In this document: piece by piece, positions 8,101 to 13,872 of the stretch | How positions within the stretch are numbered: the stretch's first letter is position 1 | Layout of the letters: each line of letters opens with the position of its first letter | Source of the DNA: QQUD01 sp039029915 | Lineage (GTDB): Bacteria; Chloroflexota; Anaerolineae; Promineifilales; Promineifilaceae | Direction: 5' to 3' | Assembly (NCBI GenBank): GCA_039029915.1 | Contig: JBCCFD010000062.1 | Span: 1-24,808 of the forward strand | Length of the DNA stretch: 24,808 bases | Notes under the pieces: model-generated | Databases searched by the model: none | The model's input: only the letters and a program-made list of their open reading frames with translations | What the model was told of the DNA's origin: nothing | Translations under genes and position numbers: made by a program

Positions 8101-9429
8101 TTATGGGTTACGGAACCAAACGGCCGTTTCATCAGTGCTAAAGAAATCTACAAGCATTTCGGCGACTTTTAATTCACCAGTTGGGCTTGGGTGAATGTAG
8201 TCATTCTTGTAATCGCTACATTCCCAAGTTAAGCCATCACTGCGTGGTGTTGTGCCGTCTGCCCACATGTAAGGGCCCCATAACAAGGCTGGTCCGTCAT
8301 AAGCTGGGTCTGACATATGCTCTTCAATTAACCATTTGACGGAGAAACCACTTTGATATGCAAATGGTTCTGGGTTCAAATCGCTATCTGAGTAGCCCGC
8401 ATAGATACGACTTGATAAATAAATGACCTCAACATTAGGGAACTTGTCATCGATGATGTTTAGGATGGCGTCAAGCTCGCTTTGAAGTTGAGTGGCATCA
8501 TGCGGGAAAGTAACCTCAGGGCGGGCATGGGCTTCTTTTAGCCAGATGACGCGAACATCATCACCATTTAGGCGAATTTGACCGAGTTTGCTGTCGATAC
8601 GGCTCCACAAATCAGCTGATGGTTGAGCGATTGTGGCAGAGTCTTGGCCTGTTTGTGCGCCATTAATGATGATCATGTTGTCATTTACACCGGGTGTATT
8701 GCTCGCCAACTGTTGGAAATCTTCAAATTCACGCATGGTGTTTGACATCCCAATTGACAACATAACAAAGCGATCGTCACCGTTAATGTTGTTGACGCGA
8801 TTCATGGCATAGGTTAAGTAATCTGCTGGCACATCATTGCTGCCACCAGGATAAAGACCACCTTGGGCACCAAAGTAGCTACCCGTACCTAGATCGGTCA
8901 GTGGCGTAAATCCTGTTGTATCGCCACAAGAACCTATAATTCGTTCAGGTGGATTACCAACGACAGGCGGTGGTGTAGGCTCAACAGGTGGTTGAGTCGG
9001 TTCTACAGGTGGTTGAGTCGGTTCAACAGGCGGCTGGGTTGGTTCAATTGGTGGTTGAGTCGGTTCAACAGGCGTTTGTGTAGGCTCAACAGGTGGTTGA
9101 GTTGGTTCAACTGGTGGATTGCCACCGGGAGAACCAAGACAGATTAATTTTACTGAAGTTCTTGAACTTCGATCGATTTGAAAACCTCGACCATCACAGG
9201 TTACGTTAATGCTTTCGTTACCTGCAAGATTTTCAGTATATGATTGTGCACGCGCGTTTGCCGAGAAAAAGAAAAATATGGACATGACAAATGCGGCAAC
9301 AAACAGCAGCGTCACGGACGACTGGTTTTTAAAGGTTACAAGCCGAAAAGTCACAAGTGAATGAGACCCTTGTGAATTTAGCTTTGTTTTGCTCGATGTT
9401 TCTGCAGTGCTTTTATTTTGCTTATTCAT
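8101..9429 (-). CDS. Exported SGNH/GDSL-hydrolase-like protein with two-Cys module and Pro-rich linker
   Basis: The 442-residue product has a long basic N-terminus, a hydrophobic export segment (~39-57) ending near NARAQ, and the same module as its neighbour, with C78 and C97 flanking CDGRG and DRSSRT. Seven heptads of the type PPVEPTQ (about 105-153) form the linker. The C-terminal domain resembles SGNH hydrolases: nucleophile candidate S229 (LSIGMSNTM), oxyanion Gly/Asn candidate N256/G257 (IINGAQTG), and the closing D410-x-x-H413 pair in NDYIHPSPTGELKVAEM. It would be an extracellular esterase or deacetylase, perhaps acting on polysaccharide. The canonical GDS is replaced by GMS, so the assignment is by pattern. 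GGAG lies 7 bases before the ATG. A long structured leader precedes it. Confidence 0.8.
   Translation of the reverse strand: MNKQNKSTAETSSKTKLNSQGSHSLVTFRLVTFKNQSSVTLLFVAAFVMSIFFFFSANARAQSYTENLAGNESINVTCDGRGFQIDRSSRTSVKLICLGSPGGNPPVEPTQPPVEPTQTPVEPTQPPIEPTQPPVEPTQPPVEPTQPPVEPTPPPVVGNPPERIIGSCGDTTGFTPLTDLGTGSYFGAQGGLYPGGSNDVPADYLTYAMNRVNNINGDDRFVMLSIGMSNTMREFEDFQQLASNTPGVNDNMIIINGAQTGQDSATIAQPSADLWSRIDSKLGQIRLNGDDVRVIWLKEAHARPEVTFPHDATQLQSELDAILNIIDDKFPNVEVIYLSSRIYAGYSDSDLNPEPFAYQSGFSVKWLIEEHMSDPAYDGPALLWGPYMWADGTTPRSDGLTWECSDYKNDYIHPSPTGELKVAEMLVDFFSTDETAVWFRNP
8971..9117. repeat. 21-bp coding repeats for the PPVEPTQ linker
   Basis: Seven tandem units of 21 bases encode PPVEPTQ with TP/PI/TP variants. 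The unit differs in sequence from the linker of the adjacent gene but has the same seven-residue period, so the two linkers probably expanded independently. Confidence 0.85.
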
Positions 9430-9550
9430 TCCAATACTCCAAAATTATTTTCCAATACAATTCTGCTATATATTTTCTTCTTAAAAATTTTCAACACCCT
9501 TTCAATATGAGAAAGCTGCTCTATGTTGAAATTTCTTGTTTTTCTTCAAA

Positions 9551-9629
9551 AAAAATTACCAGAATTTCTGCCCGGATTACTTCTTTTATAGAAGATGAAT
9601 CGCTACTGACTGAAATCCTGGTAATTTTT
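9551..9629 (-). promoter_or_regulatory. Terminator-like hairpin in the leader of the SGNH-like gene
   Basis: AAAAATTACCAG (9551-9562) and CTGGTAATTTTT (9618-9629) pair perfectly, and the stem continues through ATTTC/GAAAT after one mismatch. A nested CTTCT/AGAAG hairpin lies inside. On the minus strand the stem runs into eight T residues, ~120 bases before the ATG, so it could act as a conditional terminator (attenuator) of the downstream gene. On the plus strand it has a weaker T-run. Confidence 0.55.
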
Positions 9630-9679
9630 GCTTCTTCACGCAGTTATCTGCTCATCTATCTCCAAAAAAATAAATGATT

Positions 9680-9845
9680 AGGTTGAGAACTAAAAGCTCT
9701 CGGTAAGAATTGCTCTTCACGCAATTAGGCTGAATTTGTTAAGTGTCCCTTAGGCGTCCATCATGCAGCCCACAGTACGGATGCCGTTTTCGCATCACCT
9801 CCTTGGTGATTTTGTTTTCATGAGCTGAAAACAATTATTTTTTTT
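9680..9845 (+). ncRNA. Candidate small RNA with anti-Shine-Dalgarno-like loop (ends in terminator)
   Basis: On the plus strand, TTGTTTTCA (9812-9820) and TGAAAACAA (9826-9834) form a 9-bp stem with a 5-base loop, followed by TTA and eight T residues. This is a good intrinsic terminator, yet no coding gene lies upstream on that strand. Just before it is a hairpin ATCACC (9794-9799) / GGTGAT (9805-9810) whose loop and 3' stem edge display ACCTCCTT, the same word as the 16S rRNA anti-Shine-Dalgarno tail. Further upstream lie GATGC/GCATC (9780-9796) and AATTGC/GCAATT (9708-9726) hairpins. The 5' end is a guess, with no convincing promoter seen. Read on the minus strand, the same bases would be an SD-sequestering leader hairpin instead. 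Confidence 0.4.
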
Positions 9846-9990
9846 GTTTATTTTGGGGGCTTTGCTCGATACTGCAACTGACAGCAGAGCCTCTTTGAAG
9901 TGTGTTCAGTTCTTTGTTTTTTGTGTTTGTGTTACGATTTGTTGAACACTTGACAGGAATATACAGACCTTGGTGAGGGTTTTGAATAGG

Positions 9991-10022
9991 AAAAAAGGCA
10001 TAGTCCTACAGGGCTATGCCTT
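9991..10022 (-). terminator. Rho-independent terminator of the 10239-11060 gene
   Basis: AAGGCATAG (9995-10003) and CTATGCCTT (10014-10022) form a 9-bp stem extended by CCT/AGG in the loop. On the minus strand it is followed by six T residues. It lies ~215 bases beyond the methyltransferase stop codon. Confidence 0.85.
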
Positions 10023-10102
10023 GAATTTATTGTTTAAATTCGGCCTGAAATCGGTGTTTTGGGGTGATTTTGGGTAAATTTTTGGGTTTTTTGCCCATTT
10101 TT

Positions 10103-10164
10103 GCCTAAAATTTTCACTTTTTAGGCTACTGTCAAATTCTGACAGCCCTTCTGACAGCCTAAAA
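10103..10164. repeat. Three-arm alternative-pairing element in the 3' region of the methyltransferase gene
   Basis: GCCTAAAA (10103-10110), TTTTAGGC (10119-10126) and AGCCTAAAA (10156-10164) can pair in two mutually exclusive ways. The second interval also holds one TGTCA and two TGACA words that offer alternative inner stems. It is transcribed in the minus-strand 3' untranslated region between the stop at 10239 and the terminator. Confidence 0.5.
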
Positions 10165-10238
10165 GGAATAGTTTCTTTTCACGCGCCATTCAAGCAAATT
10201 GGCAAATAATGCTGTTTTTGAGGCGATATATTGCGTCG

Positions 10239-11060
10239 TTATGATTCGAAATTCAGCTCGAGAGCCATTTGTTGCGCTTCATAGGGGGTGGGTTTAATGG
10301 CCCGAAAGCAATGAATGAGGTTTTGAAGATTGGTGTCACGCTGAATTTGATAACCTGACTCAATGAGTAATCTTTGCCAATATTGTTCCGATTGAAAGGA
10401 GAAGCCCTCTAAAAGCGTGAGGTTTGTTTTGTTTTGTAAGCGCTCTGCAATCAGTAAACGGCCGTTTGGCTTCATAATGCGGTAAATTTCTTTTAATAAG
10501 ATTTCTTGGTCTCCCTGTTGCCATAGCTCGCTTAGCACTTGGCAAAGCATCACGATTGACACGCTTTGGTCGGGGAGTGGTAATAAGTTAAATTGACTAT
10601 CTTTCCAAGTGATGCGTGGGTCAGGCACCGCCATCGGCATGCCGACCCGCTGGCGGACTAATATTTGACTTGGCATCCACTGGGGGTTGTAGATGTCGAC
10701 CATAATGATTTTGCCGGTGGTTAGTCGACGAGCTAAATTTAGACCTCGGCGGCGATTGCCGTGATCGATGTAGACAAGCGTTTCAATTTCTTGGACGCTG
10801 CCAAGGTCAAAAAGTACATCATGAGGACGCAACCCTTTATCATCATATAGTTGGTAGACTGCCCAAATCCGGCCGGCAAAGAAAATACCCAATAAAATAA
10901 TCAAAGCGAGGCTCATCGGTACAAAGGCAAACCACATGCGCTGTAAGCTAACGCCTATAATAATGAGGCAGATGACCATGCAGCCATAGATGCCTACAAA
11001 GGTTGGCCAATCGTTTTGGATCGCGCGTATGGTTTCTTGTAAACGTCGTTCTTGAACCAT
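10239..11060 (-). CDS. Membrane-anchored class I methyltransferase-like protein
   Basis: The 273-residue protein has two hydrophobic segments (residues ~21-42 and ~45-65) followed by a soluble Rossmann-type methyltransferase domain. The SAM-binding first motif is atypical (VYIDHGNRRRGLNLARR instead of a VLDxGxGxG loop). The second acidic motif KIIMVDIYNP, the WKDSQFNLLPLPDQSVSIVMLCQVLSEL segment and the KEIYRIMKPNGRLLIAERL strand are classical. It should sit on the cytoplasmic face of the membrane, and the substrate is unknown, possibly a lipid or quinone precursor. An extended -10 box 7 bases upstream of the ATG suggests a leaderless mRNA. It is divergent from the 11177-11770 methyltransferase. 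Confidence 0.78.
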   Translation of the reverse strand: MVQERRLQETIRAIQNDWPTFVGIYGCMVICLIIIGVSLQRMWFAFVPMSLALIILLGIFFAGRIWAVYQLYDDKGLRPHDVLFDLGSVQEIETLVYIDHGNRRRGLNLARRLTTGKIIMVDIYNPQWMPSQILVRQRVGMPMAVPDPRITWKDSQFNLLPLPDQSVSIVMLCQVLSELWQQGDQEILLKEIYRIMKPNGRLLIAERLQNKTNLTLLEGFSFQSEQYWQRLLIESGYQIQRDTNLQNLIHCFRAIKPTPYEAQQMALELNFES

Positions 11061-11067
11061 GAGTGGA

Positions 11068-11076
11068 AGTATATCA
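11068..11076 (-). promoter_or_regulatory. Extended -10 promoter of the membrane methyltransferase gene (leaderless)
   Basis: On the minus strand the word TGATATACT ends exactly 7 bases before the ATG at 11060, with no ribosome-binding site in between. This fits an extended -10 element (TGnTATACT) with transcription starting at the A of the start codon. Confidence 0.55.
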
Positions 11077-11160
11077 GGTAGTGAGGTTGTCAGCTTGTTA
11101 GTTGATTTGTGTTTTTGCTGTTGGGCTAATTCTGAAAATGCCTTTTAACAACTGAAATAC

Positions 11161-11169
11161 TGATATACT
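11161..11169 (+). promoter_or_regulatory. Extended -10 promoter of the soluble methyltransferase gene (leaderless)
   Basis: TGATATACT ends 7 bases before the ATG at 11177. The same nine-base word at the same distance precedes the divergent gene. No Shine-Dalgarno sequence is present, so the transcript is predicted to begin at or next to the start codon. Confidence 0.6.
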
Positions 11170-11176
11170 GTACGCC

Positions 11177-11770
11177 ATGGAAAAATTCGAAAAATTTCAA
11201 AGCAGGTATGAAAGTGGGGAAGTACCTTGGGATTACGAGTTACCCCCACCTGAATTAATTGAGTTGGCAGACCAGTTACCGGCTGGAAGGGTGCTTGATT
11301 TAGGATGTGGCTACGGCCGTTCCTGTGTGTATCTTGCCCAAAAAGGGTGGCAGGCGGATGGGGTCGATTTTGTGCCTTTGGCGATTGAGAAAGCAGAACA
11401 GCGTTTGGCAAATACGGCCGTTTCCCATCTTGTAAACTACACAGTGGGTCCTGTGACAAAGATCGCGCAAGCCGATCAATCTTACGATTTGATTGTAGAT
11501 ATTGGCTGTATGCACGCATTATCAGCCGATGAGCTACAATTGTATGCAGGAGAAGTTGAGCGGCTTTTAGATGTAAACGGCCGTTATCTGCTTTTCGCCC
11601 ATATCTTGTCAGAGGGAGAAAGTGATGATGGATCCAAGGGGATTACAGAGAAAACAATAAAAGACCTCTTTGCCAATTTGCACTTAGAGAAGGTCGAGCA
11701 CGGTGTCACTCAAGTTGAAGATAAAGATCCTTGGAACTCGGCCTGGTTTTGGTTTATAGCATCAGCTTAA
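11177..11770 (+). CDS. Class I SAM-dependent methyltransferase
   Basis: The 197-residue soluble protein carries SAM-binding motif I at residues 38-48 (GRVLDLGCGYGRS), the acidic second motif at GVDFVPLAIEKAEQRL, and the motif DLIVDIGCMHALSADELQLY, where family members position the substrate. Length and the PWDYELPPPELIEL opening match the Methyltransf_25/TehB-like or thiopurine-methyltransferase-like small enzymes that methylate xenobiotics, metalloids or small acids. The substrate is undetermined. Three ACGGCCGT palindromes fall in this gene. It begins at a leaderless-type start and is followed by a stem-loop and a Nudix gene. Confidence 0.88.
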   Translation: MEKFEKFQSRYESGEVPWDYELPPPELIELADQLPAGRVLDLGCGYGRSCVYLAQKGWQADGVDFVPLAIEKAEQRLANTAVSHLVNYTVGPVTKIAQADQSYDLIVDIGCMHALSADELQLYAGEVERLLDVNGRYLLFAHILSEGESDDGSKGITEKTIKDLFANLHLEKVEHGVTQVEDKDPWNSAWFWFIASA

Positions 11771-11771
11771 G

Positions 11772-11822
11772 GGTTCCGAACTTTCTAAATTTAAAACCTT
11801 GGTTGATAAAAGCTTCGGAACC
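11772..11822. repeat. Intercistronic stem-loop before the Nudix gene
   Basis: GGTTCCGAA (11772-11780) and TTCGGAACC (11814-11822) are perfect complements starting one base after the methyltransferase stop. There is no T-run, and the right arm leads directly into the GAGG ribosome-binding site of the Nudix gene. The stem may therefore tune translation or mRNA stability rather than end transcription. Confidence 0.6.
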
Positions 11823-11839
11823 TTGAGGAAACGAAGTTT

Positions 11840-12436
11840 ATGGCTACGGTTTTATATAAAGTAGGAACTTCATTTCACTTGAGCGCAAACAAAAAAGATT
11901 CGATGAACAGCTTAGCCAACTTCTTTATAACACATACCCCCCTAATGCCAGAAATCGCCTATTGGGGAACCATGAAGCTAAAGATTTCTAATTACATCAC
12001 GCCCGTCATTCCACCTGCTGAATTCATTTCATCTGTTCGCTGTGTTTTGTTTAAGGAAGACAAAATTATGGTGATCCAAAATCCAAACGGGGAGAATCAC
12101 GTCATGCCGGGTGGGCGCTGTGAACCGGGTGAAACGCTTGAAGAAACGGGGCGCCGGGAGATTTTGGAAGAGGTTGGTTGGCATATGGGACCCTTGAAAG
12201 TCATTGGGACGCGACGCTTTCATCACCTGACGCCCAAGCCGAACGGATACAAATACCCATACCCAGACTTCCTGCAATTAATTTACACAGCCGAAGCGAC
12301 GTTGTTTAGTGTGGAAGGTAAACAGTTTGATCGATATGTGGCATCAGCTGAGTTTTACCCCATAACGGCCGTTTCAAAAATTGACCTTTCCCCTGGTGAG
12401 CGTCTTTTCTTTAATACAGCCCTGCAAAATCGATAA
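11840..12436 (+). CDS. Nudix hydrolase
   Basis: The 198-residue protein contains a complete Nudix box G-x5-E-x7-REILEE-x-GW at residues 92-114 (G92, E98, R106, E107, E110, E111, G113), the metal-binding and catalytic helix for hydrolysis of nucleoside diphosphates linked to another moiety. An unusually long N-terminal extension of ~60 residues precedes the strand ISSVRCVLFKEDKIMVIQ. Its ITPVIPPAEF segment may set substrate preference. The ribosome-binding site GAGG lies ~12 bases before the ATG. An internal ATG at residue 22 has no such site. The exact substrate (oxidised nucleotide, ADP-ribose or other) is unknown. It is unrelated by sequence to the folate genes downstream, which have their own promoter. 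Confidence 0.9.
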   Translation: MATVLYKVGTSFHLSANKKDSMNSLANFFITHTPLMPEIAYWGTMKLKISNYITPVIPPAEFISSVRCVLFKEDKIMVIQNPNGENHVMPGGRCEPGETLEETGRREILEEVGWHMGPLKVIGTRRFHHLTPKPNGYKYPYPDFLQLIYTAEATLFSVEGKQFDRYVASAEFYPITAVSKIDLSPGERLFFNTALQNR

Positions 12437-12455
12437 AGTCAGTAGAAATACCCCA

Positions 12456-12484
12456 TTGACAGTCATGACGCACTGTGTTATAAA
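12456..12484 (+). promoter_or_regulatory. Sigma-70-type promoter of the folK unit
   Basis: TTGACA (12456-12461) and TATAAA (12479-12484) are separated by exactly 17 bases, a near-consensus housekeeping promoter. Transcription would start near 12491, giving a leader of about 50 bases before folK. Confidence 0.75.
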
Positions 12485-12539
12485 CTTGGTGAAATTGCAC
12501 AACTAGAGCAATATTTTTCTGATTAGTTTAGACGAGAGA

Positions 12540-13052
12540 ATGATGCAAAACATCGCCCTAGGCTTAGGCACTAACATCGGCAATTGCATTGATAACCTAC
12601 AAAAGGCTGTTGATGAGCTGGCATCATTGATTGAAATAACGGCCGTTTCCTCCATCTATATTACGCCTCCGTGGGGAGTAACAAATCAGCCCGATTTTCA
12701 CAATCTCTGCATTATTGGAAAAACCAAATTAGACCCAGAAGCGTTACTTCGAGAAATAAAGCTAGCAGAAGTTATTTTAGGCCGACGACCCAACGTTCGC
12801 TGGGGGCCTCGCCTAATTGATATTGATATTCTCTTTTACAATGGTCTGGTCCTCCACAAAGAACGGCTAAATATCCCACATGCACGCATTCCTGAACGTG
12901 CTTTTGTGCTTGTTCCATTAGCTGAAATTGCCCCTGATTGGGTGCATCCTGAGAACGGTAGAACCGTGTCACAAATGAAAACGGCCGTAGACAAAGACGG
13001 CATACAACAATTGGAAACAAAGATCACTTTTGGTCAACCCATTGGGCACTAA
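12540..13052 (+). CDS. folK: 2-amino-4-hydroxy-6-hydroxymethyldihydropteridine diphosphokinase
   Basis: This 170-residue enzyme transfers pyrophosphate from ATP to 6-hydroxymethyl-7,8-dihydropterin, the step before dihydropteroate synthase in folate synthesis. The opening IALGLGTNIGNCIDNLQKAVDEL and the PROSITE-type signature RWGPRLIDIDILFY (residues 87-100, with the two Asp that bind magnesium) are clear, as is IPHARIPERAFVLVPLAEIAP. Length matches the family. The next enzyme, folP, is 820 bases downstream with a regulator gene between them. Two ACGGCCGT copies lie inside. Confidence 0.97.
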   Translation: MMQNIALGLGTNIGNCIDNLQKAVDELASLIEITAVSSIYITPPWGVTNQPDFHNLCIIGKTKLDPEALLREIKLAEVILGRRPNVRWGPRLIDIDILFYNGLVLHKERLNIPHARIPERAFVLVPLAEIAPDWVHPENGRTVSQMKTAVDKDGIQQLETKITFGQPIGH

Positions 13053-13098
13053 GAGCATTGTTATGAGATAAAAGAAATTTTTTTCACAAAAAAATAAG

Positions 13099-13127
13099 TG
13101 AGCACTCATTTTTTGAGTGTGTACTCA
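13099..13127 (+). promoter_or_regulatory. Double palindromic operator in front of the tetR gene
   Basis: TGAGCACTCA (13099-13108) and TGAGTGTGTACTCA (13114-13127) are each palindromic. Together they form a larger inverted repeat through CACTCA/TGAGTG around a T-run. They end 6 bases before the ATG of the TetR gene and would cover its promoter, the usual setting of autorepression. Confidence 0.65.
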
Positions 13128-13133
13128 ATATCT

Positions 13134-13742
13134 ATGACAGAACTCCCACTAACAACCCGCCGCGAACGTAGAATCGCCGCTAGAACACAGCAGATCTTAG
13201 ATGCTGCAGCGTATGTGTTTAGCAAAGTTGGCTATGAATCTGCTACAACCAAGCAGATTGCCGAAGCGGCCGACGTGTCAGAAGGCACACTTTACAACTA
13301 TTTCAAAAGCAAGCAAGAGCTGCTGATTGAAATTGCTAAAGCCTATGCAGATGAAGTGGCTGCTGATTTAGCAACTGTTGAAGGAAATACGCTTGAGGAA
13401 ATTTTAGCGCAACTAATGGCGAAACGGTTTCGCGTTGGGCAAGAGCGCCGCTTATTTATGGTTTTCCTTCATGAAGCCCGACACAATGCAGATGTGCATC
13501 AATATTATGTAGAAGGTGCCATCCATCGCATTATTCAAGAGGCTGAAAATCACATATCAACATTGGTAGAGGCAGGACGCATTCGTGATGTTGATCCATT
13601 TATTGCCGCCCGAACAATGTGCGCCGCTATTATGGGCTTTGCCGCTCTCTTTGAGCTGGGCGTGACGGTTAATCACTCCTCGCCTGAAAAGTTAGGTCAT
13701 CAGGTGACGGATATTTTTTTAAACGGATTGAAGAAGAATTAG
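13134..13742 (+). CDS. TetR/AcrR-family repressor, probably of the fatty-acid genes
   Basis: Starting at ATG 13134 the protein has 202 residues. An earlier in-frame GTG at 13098 falls inside the operator and has no ribosome-binding site, so it is rejected. Residues ~14-61 are the TetR HTH (RTQQILDAAAYVFSKVGYESATTKQIAEAADVSEGTLYNYFKSKQELL). The remainder is the all-helical ligand-binding and dimerisation domain. The TGYF-type motif, the operator shape and the adjacent acyl-CoA dehydrogenases recall FadR-like TetR repressors that release DNA on binding acyl-CoA, but the ligand is inferred from context only. The gene sits between folK and folP, so folate and lipid genes may share transcripts. 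Confidence 0.9.
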   Translation: MTELPLTTRRERRIAARTQQILDAAAYVFSKVGYESATTKQIAEAADVSEGTLYNYFKSKQELLIEIAKAYADEVAADLATVEGNTLEEILAQLMAKRFRVGQERRLFMVFLHEARHNADVHQYYVEGAIHRIIQEAENHISTLVEAGRIRDVDPFIAARTMCAAIMGFAALFELGVTVNHSSPEKLGHQVTDIFLNGLKKN

Positions 13743-13780
13743 AGGATGGCGTTAGAGCTAGAGGAAAGTAGACGATGAAC

Positions 13781-13839
13781 AGTGATCAGTAATTAGAATT
13801 TAGCATTCTTCTAATCCCTGACACCTGACACTTGACACT
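13781..13839. repeat. Heptamer-repeat spacer A (tetR-folP)
   Basis: The left arm consists of four 7-base words starting with AG (AGTGATC, AGTAATT, AGAATTT, AGCATTC). The right arm contains TTCTAAT and three words TGACACC, TGACACT, TGACACT in exact 7-base register. The arms are imperfectly complementary, best through ATTAGAA/TTCTAAT. It is the most decayed member of the spacer-repeat series. Confidence 0.6.
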
Positions 13840-13872
13840 TAAACATCTCTGGTTCCTACACTCGCTAAAAAA

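Larger units (their letters stand above)
9430..10238. other. Gene-free, RNA-structure-rich intergenic region
   Basis: About 800 bases lie between two minus-strand genes without a credible protein gene. From left to right there is the 5' leader of the SGNH-like gene with a long hairpin (9551-9629), a candidate plus-strand small RNA ending in a terminator at ~9845, a 9-bp hairpin (GGCTTTGCT 9858-9866 with AGCAGAGCC 9883-9891), the minus-strand terminator of the methyltransferase gene (9991-10022), and a three-arm alternative-pairing element (10103-10164). The AT-rich open frame reaching into 9357-9677 on the plus strand looks like chance. Confidence 0.6.

Noticed and set aside
9357..9677. Plus-strand open frame of 106 codons across the start of the SGNH-like gene
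   Set aside because: It begins antisense to a convincing gene, runs through AT-rich hairpin sequence, and has no ribosome-binding site or recognisable protein features.
9680..9850. c-di-GMP, c-di-AMP, cobalamin or TPP riboswitch upstream of the secreted-protein gene
   Set aside because: None of the remembered consensus core words could be aligned on either strand, so the region is reported only as unexplained structure.
13098..13133. GTG at 13098 as start of the TetR-family protein
   Set aside because: It lies inside the palindromic operator with no ribosome-binding site. ATG 13134 gives the normal family N-terminus.
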